64,000 nucleotides of DNA from positions 434,001 through 498,000 of the forward strand of contig JADJQU010000004.1 in assembly GCA_016712565.1 (NCBI GenBank). The letters run 5' to 3'. Numbering within the stretch: the first letter of the stretch is position 1; each line of letters begins with the position of its first letter. The translations under genes and the position numbers were made by a program. Positions 43,175 to 49,828 of the stretch are shown here, piece by piece. The notes beneath the pieces are model-generated. The model saw only the letters and a list, made by a program, of their open reading frames with translations, had not been told where the DNA came from and did not search any database. This DNA is from Planctomycetota bacterium (GTDB taxonomy: Bacteria > Planctomycetota > UBA1135 > GCA-002686595).

Positions 43175-44649
43175 GTGCGCCGCAGCACCACCAGCGTGAT
43201 GTCGTCCTCGTGCGCGCCGCCCGAGAAGGACAGCGCGGATTCGGCGAGGCCCTTGGCGATCGCTTCGCTGCTGGCGCCCTCCGCGCACAGCTTGGCGAAG
43301 GTCTCCCGCAGCCGCTCCTCGCCGTAGAGCGATTCCTTGTCGTCCTTGGCGGAGGCTTCGATCAGGCCGTCGGTGAAGGCCAGCATCACGTCGCCGTGCT
43401 CCAACTGCACGTGGGCGTCCGGCGCATACTCCCCATCGGGCACGATGCCCAGGGCCACGCCGCCGGACACGACGGTCTCGATGCCGCCCCCTTGCTTGCG
43501 CCACAGGAGCGGAGCGTGGTGGCCGGCGTTGAGCACGTCGCAGTCGCCGTCGTCGCGGATGGCGCACACCAGGAGCGTCACGAACATGCCCGCTTCCACG
43601 CGCTCGGACAGGTCCTGGTTCAGCATCGTCACGGCACTGCCCACGTCGGGCACCACGCGCAGGAACGAACGCAGGCTGGCCTGGGCGGCCGGGGTGATCA
43701 GGGCCGGCCCCATGCCGTGGCCGGTGACGTCGCCGACGATCACCGCCAGGCGCTTGTCCTTGGCGCGCACGAAGTCGAAGAAGTCCCCCGAGGTGCGCTC
43801 CGCCGGCCGATACCAACCGTGGAGGTCCAGGGTCGAGAGACCGCGCGGAATCTGGGGCATCAGTCCGCTCTGGATCGCGCTGGCGAGTTCCAGCGAATGC
43901 TCCAGGCGCGTCTTCTCCAGGCTGTGCAGGTGCAGGCGCGCGTTCTCCAGGGCGATGGAGATGTGCTGGGAGAGCGCGGCGAACAGCGACAGGTCCCGCG
44001 CCGAAAACTCCCGCGTGGCCGCCTTGGAGTCCACGTAGAGCACGCCGCGCGCGGCGCGCTCGGTTCCGCCGCCCTGGTTGGTGGGCGCGGACAGCGGCAC
44101 GCACATGACGGCCCGCAGCTTGAGGTCGAACACCGAGCGCCCCAGTTCGAGGGCGTCGGAGTCGCTCTGCACGGTGGCCTTGACCGGGCTGTCCTGCTCC
44201 AGCACGCGCTTGACGATGCTGGTGGAGAAGCGCACGTCGTCGCTGATGGACTTGCCGCCGCGGGAGCGCGCCACGCGCAGGCTGAGTCCCCCCTCGCCGC
44301 TCGTGGTCTCCGAGGCGCTGGAGTCCGCCAGGATCAAGAGGCCGCGCTCGGCGCCCGCGATCTCGATCGAACGGTCCACGATGTCCACCAGCAGCTCATC
44401 GAGGTTCTGCACCGTGGACAGCCGGGCGATGGCCTCCAGCAGCACCTCCACCGAGCGCCGGTCCAGGTCGGAGTCTCCGGTCAGGAACTGGACGCTGGAG
44501 GGCGGTCCGGAGGATCCGGCGGCGGCCCCGGCCCGGGCCCCCCCCGTTCCGGCGCCCGCGGCGGCCCGGGGGTTTTCCTGGGCCGCGACGCCCCGTCCGG
44601 CGGCCGGCGGGGCCTTCTTCGCGGCTTCCTTCTTCCGGTTCCAGAACAT
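43171..44649 (-). CDS. GAF-domain PP2C (SpoIIE/RsbU-type) phosphatase
   Basis: A 492-residue regulator. A disordered Ala/Gly-rich N-terminus (about 1-65) is followed by a GAF domain (about 75-235, LLEAIARLSTVQNLDELLVDIVDRSIEIAGAERGLLIL) and a PP2C domain (about 265-490) with SGDFFDFV, VGDVTGHGMGPALIT, NAGHHAPLLW and GAHEDDITLVVLR, which hold the Asp metal ligands. Such proteins dephosphorylate STAS anti-anti-sigma factors in partner-switching. A STAS-domain gene is divergently encoded 175 bp away, a probable substrate. No histidine-kinase-like anti-sigma gene is in the window. ATG 44649 precedes WNRKKEAAKK. Confidence 0.9.
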   Translation of the reverse strand: MFWNRKKEAAKKAPPAAGRGVAAQENPRAAAGAGTGGARAGAAAGSSGPPSSVQFLTGDSDLDRRSVEVLLEAIARLSTVQNLDELLVDIVDRSIEIAGAERGLLILADSSASETTSGEGGLSLRVARSRGGKSISDDVRFSTSIVKRVLEQDSPVKATVQSDSDALELGRSVFDLKLRAVMCVPLSAPTNQGGGTERAARGVLYVDSKAATREFSARDLSLFAALSQHISIALENARLHLHSLEKTRLEHSLELASAIQSGLMPQIPRGLSTLDLHGWYRPAERTSGDFFDFVRAKDKRLAVIVGDVTGHGMGPALITPAAQASLRSFLRVVPDVGSAVTMLNQDLSERVEAGMFVTLLVCAIRDDGDCDVLNAGHHAPLLWRKQGGGIETVVSGGVALGIVPDGEYAPDAHVQLEHGDVMLAFTDGLIEASAKDDKESLYGEERLRETFAKLCAEGASSEAIAKGLAESALSFSGGAHEDDITLVVLRRT

Positions 44650-44683
44650 GGGCCGGGAGTGTAACAGTCCCCCACGAAAATCC

Positions 44684-44711
44684 TTGCGCGGCCGTTTGAT
44701 CCGGCGAGAAT
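44684..44711 (+). promoter_or_regulatory. Candidate promoter for the STAS gene
   Basis: TTGCGC (44684-44689) and GAGAAT (44706-44711) are 16 bp apart on the plus strand in the 175-bp divergent region, leaving a leader of about 105 nt. Confidence 0.35.
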
Positions 44712-44824
44712 CCTGCGGCCCAGGACGCCCCAGGGCCGGATCCCCAAAGCCCCCAAGACGAACCGCAGCGCCGCCAGGGCCGCCTGCTCCCGTCGATCCC
44801 CACCGCCCCCCGAGGACTCGAAAC

Positions 44825-45655
44825 ATGCACATCAACGTCGACCACCGTGAGGACCACGCCGTGCTCCACCTGCGGGGCGAGTTCGATACCTACTACGTGC
44901 GCAAGCTCCAGGAGGAGGTCGATGCCCTGGTGGCGGCCGGAACCACCCGGCTGATCCTCAACCTGCGCTTGGTGAAGTTCATCAACTCCACCGCCCTGGG
45001 TTCGATCATCAAGGCCTCGCGCCTGTGCCAGTCCAAGGGCGGCAAGCTGGCGCTCTCGCGCCCCTCGCCCTTCTGCCGCGGCATCATCGAGAAGGTGGGA
45101 CTCGACCGCGTGGTGTCGATCTACGATTCCGACGACGAGGCCGCCGCGGGCATGCGCTCGGGAGCGCCGGCCAAGAAGGCCGCCTCCGGTGAAATGCCGG
45201 AGCTGGACGAATCCTCGGTGCTGTTCTCCCCCACCGATCCCACGCGCATCGGCCACTTCCTCAATGCCAGCCGGGCCGCGGCGGCCCAGGTGGTCAACCC
45301 CGTCCACGGCCACGCCTTCGGTCAGAATTGGCGCGGCGTGGGTCGCATGCTCGCCCTGGACGAGCGCGGGCTGGCGTTCACCTGGGACGGCAACGACACC
45401 CAGCTGGAGGCCTTCGCCATGGGCCAGCTGCTCTCCCTGGGCACCGAGCTCAAGGTCAAGTTCCGCATGCCGATGTTCCAGCAGGGCTTCGTCGAGGCCC
45501 TGGCCACGGTGGCAGAAATCGAGGAGCGCCAGGACGGCGTCAAGGTCGGCGCGGCCTTCTCCAAGATCGACGACAAGACCCTGGCCGGCGTCAAGCAGTA
45601 CGCGGCCGACCTGAAGTTCCTCAAGGACGAGTTGCGCAAGGCCACGGGGAAGTAG
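44825..45655 (+). CDS. STAS-domain protein with PilZ-like C-terminal domain
   Basis: A 276-residue protein. Residues about 1-100 are a STAS/anti-sigma-factor-antagonist domain; the phosphorylation loop reads VKFINSTALGSIIKA, where Ser of INS aligns with the SpoIIAA serine. Residues about 155-276 resemble a PilZ-type beta-barrel (MLALDERGLAFTWDG, LSLGTELKVKFRMPM, KVGAAFSKIDDKTLAGVKQYAADLKFL), though the c-di-GMP residues RxxxR and D/NxSxxG are not intact. A partner-switch output linked to a degenerate PilZ is inferred. It is divergent from a GAF-PP2C phosphatase, the likely regulator. ATG 44825 was chosen because the STAS strand MHINVDHREDHAVLHL begins there. Confidence 0.85.
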   Translation: MHINVDHREDHAVLHLRGEFDTYYVRKLQEEVDALVAAGTTRLILNLRLVKFINSTALGSIIKASRLCQSKGGKLALSRPSPFCRGIIEKVGLDRVVSIYDSDDEAAAGMRSGAPAKKAASGEMPELDESSVLFSPTDPTRIGHFLNASRAAAAQVVNPVHGHAFGQNWRGVGRMLALDERGLAFTWDGNDTQLEAFAMGQLLSLGTELKVKFRMPMFQQGFVEALATVAEIEERQDGVKVGAAFSKIDDKTLAGVKQYAADLKFLKDELRKATGK

Positions 45656-45695
45656 CCCCGCGCCCGCGACCGTCTCCACGGCCAGGGGTGGGCCC

Positions 45696-46820
45696 TCAGC
45701 CGGCCAGCCGCGCCTCGCGCTCGAGGATCGCGGCCTCGAACTCGGCCGCCACGCATTGCCAGTCCAGCTGGGTCTCGGCGATGCGCCGGGCCTCCAGGCT
45801 CCAACGCCGCCGCAGCTCGGGCGCCGAGGCGGCCAGGGAGAGTCCGCCGGTCCAGCCGCCGCGGGCGACGGTCACGCCGCACTGATCGCCCACCAGGAAT
45901 TCGGCGCGCCCGCCGGCCTCGGCCACGATGGGCACGCCGCAGGCCATGAGCTTGGCCACCAGGGCCGCGCGCGGGTCGGCGCTGGCGAGCACCGCCAGGG
46001 TCGAGGAGGAGAGGATCGCGGCCTCGTCCGCGGCGCCGAGCTCGCCGATCCAATGCACGCGCGCGCCCACCCCGGCCCGGTCCGCCGCGGCCCGCAGTCG
46101 CACGCGGGCCGAACCGTCGCCCGCCACCACCAGGGACCAGTCCGCGCGGCGCCCCACCGTGTGCGCGAAGGCGTCGATCACCAGCTCGTGGCGCGACTGA
46201 TGCTCGAGGTCCCCCACGGCGATCACCACGCGGCCTTGGATGCGATGGCGCGACGCCAGCGTGGAGGACAGACCCGGACGGTAGCGCGTCGTGTCCACGC
46301 CGTGGGGCACCACGCGCACGCGCTCCAGCTCGAATCCCTCGCGTCGGGCCTGGGCGAAGGACCAGGGATCGAGGGCCACGACGCAGGTGGTCGCGCGGCG
46401 CACATAGGGGCCCCAGAGAGTCGAACCGACCCGTGAAAGGCCCCGCAGCAGGGTCCGTGCGGCGTGGGTTCCCGCGCCGTGCTCCACGAGCACCAGGGGC
46501 GCGCGCAGCTTGCGCGCCACCTGGGCCGCCTGGCAGGCGCTCGGGGACATGGCGTCGTAGGCCACGATGGCCTCGGGCGCGAAGGCGAGGAGCTGGCGGC
46601 GGCCGCTGGCGCGACCGCGCTCGAATCGGCGCCGGTCCAGGGCGGGCTGCTGGGCCTCGGACGGGTCGGCCTGGGGACCGCCCGGCTCGGGCGCGGGAAA
46701 CGGCGCCCCGAGGATCGCCACTTCATGGCCGCGCAGGGACAGGGCGCGCGCCAGCCCCGCCGCATGCTGCCCGCCCAGCACGCGCGCGGACAGCGGGTCG
46801 ACGACCAGGGCGATGCGCAT
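45696..46820 (-). CDS. Family 4 glycosyltransferase
   Basis: A 374-residue GT-B enzyme. The N-domain starts MRIALVVDPLSARVLGGQHAAGLARALSLRGHEVAIL; the C-domain has VIAVGDLEHQSRHELVIDAFA, SLVVAGDGSARVRLRAAAD, VHWIGELGAADEAAILSSSTLAVLASADPRAALVAKLMACGVPIVAEAGGRAEFLV. This matches GT4, with the acceptor/nucleotide contacts EFLV where EXFGxxxxE-like motifs normally occur, here weakly conserved. It transfers a sugar from a nucleotide sugar, probably for surface glycans. It is convergent with the STAS gene across 40 nt. ATG 46820 opens the conserved N-terminal strand. Confidence 0.85.
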   Translation of the reverse strand: MRIALVVDPLSARVLGGQHAAGLARALSLRGHEVAILGAPFPAPEPGGPQADPSEAQQPALDRRRFERGRASGRRQLLAFAPEAIVAYDAMSPSACQAAQVARKLRAPLVLVEHGAGTHAARTLLRGLSRVGSTLWGPYVRRATTCVVALDPWSFAQARREGFELERVRVVPHGVDTTRYRPGLSSTLASRHRIQGRVVIAVGDLEHQSRHELVIDAFAHTVGRRADWSLVVAGDGSARVRLRAAADRAGVGARVHWIGELGAADEAAILSSSTLAVLASADPRAALVAKLMACGVPIVAEAGGRAEFLVGDQCGVTVARGGWTGGLSLAASAPELRRRWSLEARRIAETQLDWQCVAAEFEAAILEREARLAG

Positions 46821-47023
46821 CGAAGGACGGGGTGGTGGTTCGCCGCGCAGGTTTTTCAGGGGGGACCGCGCGGGGAGCCCCCCGGCCGTGATCGACCCGG
46901 CGACAACCTGTTCTTGACAGGCAGAAGCCGCCAGGGGCTCAAGCGGCTGGGATTGCAGCCGAAAACGCTGGCGCCTCGATTCTACTCCGCGGCCAGACGC
47001 CGCTCGACCCGAGCTTGAACGAC
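46821..47023. promoter_or_regulatory. Divergent intergenic region with a TTGACA box
   Basis: This 203-bp gap between the glycosyltransferase and HAD genes contains a perfect TTGACA at 46914-46919 on the plus strand, but no convincing -10 at 16-18 bp (GCTCAA is the nearest). It may still drive the HAD gene. No small ORF is supported. Confidence 0.3.
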
Positions 47024-47638
47024 ATGGGCCAGAACCGCAGATCGCGTCCCCTGGAAGGAACCGAAGCCCCCCCTCGCGGACTGTTCGTCGACCGCTGGGG
47101 AACGCTGATCGATGGAGCCGAAGGTTGTCTGGAACCGGACCGCCAGACCTGGAATTTCGTTCCCAGGGCGGTGGACGCCCTGTTCCGCGCCCAGCAGGCA
47201 GGCTGGAACCTCTACTTGGTGGGCAACGAGTCCGGAGTGGCCCACGGCCGCGTGGCCACCGAGCGTTGGCTCGACGTGGAGCGCGAGATCCTGACGCGCC
47301 TCGGCAGCCAGGGCGTGCGGGTGCAGCGCAACTACGCCTGCCTGGATCACCCGCTCGGCAAGGGCGCCCACCGTCGCCCCTCGGTGTTCCTGCTGCCCGA
47401 CACGGGCGTTTTCTACCACGCGCTCCAGTCGGACGGCATTCGCCTGGAGGAGAGCTGGGTGGTGGGAGACGGCAGCCTGGAATTGGCCGCGGGCGAGCGC
47501 GCCGGCCTGCGCACCGCCGGCGTGCGCACCGGCGCGTCACTCTCCGACGGCGAACTTCACGTGGACCCGGTCTTCGTCGCCCGGGACCTGGCGGAATTCG
47601 TCGGCATGCTGCTGGGCGCGCGCGTCGCCGCCCACTGA
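47024..47638 (+). CDS. HAD-family protein of the HisB-N/GmhB type with altered active site
   Basis: A 204-residue protein aligned with histidinol-phosphate/heptose-bisphosphate phosphatases. Motif I is GLFVDRWGTLIDG in place of FLDRDGTL, so the nucleophile Asp is kept but the general acid/base Asp is Trp. Motif II is LVGNESGVAHGRV (normally TNQSGIARG). Motif IV is VVGDGSLELAAGERAG (normally VGDKxxDxxAGxxAG). The changes suggest weak or no phosphatase activity or a different substrate. ATG 47024 is preferred over the TTG at 47015. The last 102 nt overlap the convergent FecR-like gene. Confidence 0.75.
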   Translation: MGQNRRSRPLEGTEAPPRGLFVDRWGTLIDGAEGCLEPDRQTWNFVPRAVDALFRAQQAGWNLYLVGNESGVAHGRVATERWLDVEREILTRLGSQGVRVQRNYACLDHPLGKGAHRRPSVFLLPDTGVFYHALQSDGIRLEESWVVGDGSLELAAGERAGLRTAGVRTGASLSDGELHVDPVFVARDLAEFVGMLLGARVAAH

Positions 47639-48253
47639 GTGCCAGGGCCAGGAGAAGCCCGACCAGGGCCGCAGTCGCACGGGGCGACCGGCCAGATCGC
47701 TCTCTGGGCCCGCAAAGCGCACCGGCACCAGGCGCAGCACCTCGCCGCAGCCCACGCGGGGCCGGCTCGCCCAGCGCAGGCCCTCGGGAGGCGACAACAG
47801 GATCGGCTCGCCGGCGTCGCAGCCCACGCGCCAGCCGCCGCCCGTGACGGCCTCGGCCCAATAGACGCCGCGCGACAGGGTCAACTGCGCGTTGGATTCC
47901 AGTTCCAGCAGCACCGGTTCGGAGCGCACCTCGAGGCGCATCCGGCCCCGGCCCGCGGCCGAGAGCTTCCAGGGCACCTCGGCCTGGGAGACCAGCTCCA
48001 GCGGGCCGTGGATCTCCAGGGCGGCACCGCGGCCCACGAGTCGCGCGTGGGCGTCGCCCTCCAGGCGCAGGGCGCACTCCGTCGGGGCGTCGAGCAGGCG
48101 CTCGCCCCGGGCCACATGACGCCAACCCTCCCCCGCGAGCACGCGAGCGGAACCCGCCAGCACCTCCAATCGCGGCCCCTCCGCCACGGGGGCGGCCGCG
48201 GGTCCTTGGGACGTGGCGATCAGCGCCGTGACCACGCAGCCTGCGAGCAGCAT
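47537..48253 (-). CDS. FecR-like lipoprotein
   Basis: A 238-residue protein with a short lipoprotein signal (MLLAGC). A beta-rich FecR-like region follows: GPRLEVLAGSARVLAGEGWRHVARGERLLDAPTECALRLEGDAHARLVGRGAALEIHGP and ESNAQLTLSRGVYWAEAV. FecR domains act as periplasmic sensors or structural beta-helices. The C-terminal ~34 residues are encoded antisense to the HAD gene (47537-47638) and look less protein-like, so the true end may be earlier and a shift cannot be excluded. The upstream 237-bp gap holds an 11-bp direct repeat. Confidence 0.6.
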   Translation of the reverse strand: MLLAGCVVTALIATSQGPAAAPVAEGPRLEVLAGSARVLAGEGWRHVARGERLLDAPTECALRLEGDAHARLVGRGAALEIHGPLELVSQAEVPWKLSAAGRGRMRLEVRSEPVLLELESNAQLTLSRGVYWAEAVTGGGWRVGCDAGEPILLSPPEGLRWASRPRVGCGEVLRLVPVRFAGPESDLAGRPVRLRPWSGFSWPWHSVGGDARAQQHADEFRQVPGDEDRVHVKFAVGE

Positions 48254-48490
48254 GGAAGGTCTTTCGACTGTCGAGGGTGGCGATTCTTGAGCGAGAGAGC
48301 GCTCCCCGTGCGTTCCGATCCGCGGGCTGCCCCCGGACGGCCCCCGGACGGCCCCCGCGCCCCAGGGTCGGGGCCGCCGTCCGTGCCCGGCCGGAGCCTG
48401 CGACGGCGGCCGGGAGTCTCGCCCGGCTCACCGGAAGGGCCCCGGAGGCCCTGAAAGACCCGGGGGAAGCCCGAGGCGCCGGGGCGGGAC
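48254..48490. repeat. Intergenic region with an 11-bp direct repeat
   Basis: The unit GCCCCCGGACG occurs twice in tandem with a partial third copy at 48329-48357. The rest is GC-rich, including short stems near 48365-48400. No coding signal is evident. It separates the mcsB end from the FecR-like gene start. Confidence 0.45.
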
Positions 48491-49594
48491 TCAGCGCGCC
48501 GCCAGCACCTGCCGGAGAAAGGCCGCCCGCAGGCGATCGCGCTCGTTGGAATCCAGCAGCGGCCCCTCCTCCTGCTTCGGCTGCAGCGCCTGGATGTGAC
48601 CGCGCTGGATCTGCACGCGAACACGATTCAGGGTCTCCAGGCTCCCCTGGGACCACAGGCCGAGGTACAGCCCCAGGCGCAGGTTCGAGAGGTGCGCCAG
48701 GGCCTCGCCCGTGGGCATGGAGCGGGAGGTCAGCAGCACGCCGTAGGAGCGAGAGACGCGGTCCACGAGCCCCGCGCGGTTGTCCTCCAGCAGGGCGCTG
48801 CGCACCGAGCGCTCGAAGCGCACGATCGCGGGCACGATCTCGGAAATCTCGGCCACCAGCTGTTCTTCGCTGCGGCCCAGGGTCACCTGGTTGGAGACCT
48901 GATAGAAGTCGCCGAAGGCCCGCGAACCCTCGCCGTAGAGCCCGCGCACCGCCAGGCCCGTACGGCTCGCCGCGGTGAAGACCTTGTCGCGCTCGCTCTG
49001 CACCAGCGACAGCGCGGGCAGGTGCAGCATCACCGAGGCGCGCAGGCCCGTGCCCACGTTGGTGGGACAGCAGGTCAGGTAGCCGTACTGGGGCGTGTGG
49101 GCGAAGCGCAGCCGGGCTTCGATGCGCTGGTCCACGGCGCGCGCCATGAGCAGGGCAGCCTCCACGGAAAAGCCCGCGGACATGGCCTGCACGCGCAGGT
49201 GATCCTCCTCGTTGACCATCACCGAGACGGATTCGTCGTGCGTGAACAGCACGGCCCGGCCGGGCTGGGCGGGGCGTTCCTCGGCGCTGGGGGCCAGGTC
49301 GCGGCTGACGAGATGGCGCTCCCGCAACAGGAGCCGCAGCACGGGGGAGGCCCCCAGGATGTCGACCCAGTGGGTCTCGGCGGACAGGTCCAGGCCGGTC
49401 AGGACCGGCTGGAGGGAGCCTGAGAGCTCCACGGCCCGCTCCGGCGAGAGGCGCGAGACGAAGGGGAATCCCTCCACGTTGCGGGCCAGGCGCACGCGGC
49501 TGGTGACCACCACGTCGCCCTCGGGGCCGGATTCGGAGATCCAGCGCCCCAGGCGGTCGGCGAAGCGGTGAAGGTCGGGGACGGGGCTGTTCAA
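48491..49594 (-). CDS. mcsB: Protein-arginine kinase McsB
   Basis: A 367-residue phosphagen-kinase-fold protein with VVVTSRVRLARNVEGFPF near the start. LFTHDESVSVMVNEEDHLRVQAM holds the Glu pair region, GYLTCCPTNVGTGLRASVMLHLPAL holds the catalytic-loop cysteine, and SRAFGDFYQVSNQVTLGRSEEQLV completes the core. In Bacillus, McsB phosphorylates arginine on proteins to mark them for ClpCP; here ClpX/ClpP are in the window but no McsA or ClpC gene is. The only in-frame start is TTG at 49594, with a TATCGC-type promoter element about 70 nt upstream. Length is normal for the family. Confidence 0.9.
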   Translation of the reverse strand: MNSPVPDLHRFADRLGRWISESGPEGDVVVTSRVRLARNVEGFPFVSRLSPERAVELSGSLQPVLTGLDLSAETHWVDILGASPVLRLLLRERHLVSRDLAPSAEERPAQPGRAVLFTHDESVSVMVNEEDHLRVQAMSAGFSVEAALLMARAVDQRIEARLRFAHTPQYGYLTCCPTNVGTGLRASVMLHLPALSLVQSERDKVFTAASRTGLAVRGLYGEGSRAFGDFYQVSNQVTLGRSEEQLVAEISEIVPAIVRFERSVRSALLEDNRAGLVDRVSRSYGVLLTSRSMPTGEALAHLSNLRLGLYLGLWSQGSLETLNRVRVQIQRGHIQALQPKQEEGPLLDSNERDRLRAAFLRQVLAAR

Positions 49595-49828
49595 GCTGCT
49601 GCTGCGGGCCGCTGCTGGCGTCCGAGGCTTCGGGGCGATAGTCCTAGCACGCAGCGGGTGCTCCCGGAAGGGTGCGGCGGAGGACGCACGGGGACAAGCG
49701 CGACGATCCTCGGGCGCCCTCGCGCCCGGTTGCCCGCGACGATCCTCGGGCGCCCCCGCGCCCGGTTGCCTCGGGCGTCCCCGCGCCCGGTTCCGCCCCA
49801 ACGCACCACCCCCCCGCTCCCGACCAGC
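49595..49828. other. Divergent intergenic region before mcsB
   Basis: This 234-bp region separates mcsB and a divergent beta-galactosidase-like gene. It contains a minus-strand -10-like TATCGC near 49663 and the 36-bp tandem repeat at 49699-49794. Confidence 0.5.
49699..49794. repeat. 36-bp tandem repeat, 2.7 copies
   Basis: Unit 1 (49699-49734) and unit 2 (49735-49770) are 36 bp each and differ at one base; a 24-bp third copy (49771-49794) has further changes. The unit contains GACGATCCTCGGGCGC and CGCGCCCGGTTGCC, and GGGCGC/GCGCCC can form short hairpins. It lies in the regulatory region of two divergent genes. Confidence 0.8.

Noticed and set aside
46914..46942. TTGACA as a full promoter for the HAD gene
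   Set aside because: No acceptable -10 at proper spacing, so only the box is noted in the region entry.
49699..49794. CRISPR array
   Set aside because: The units are directly adjacent with no spacers, and there are no cas genes in the window.
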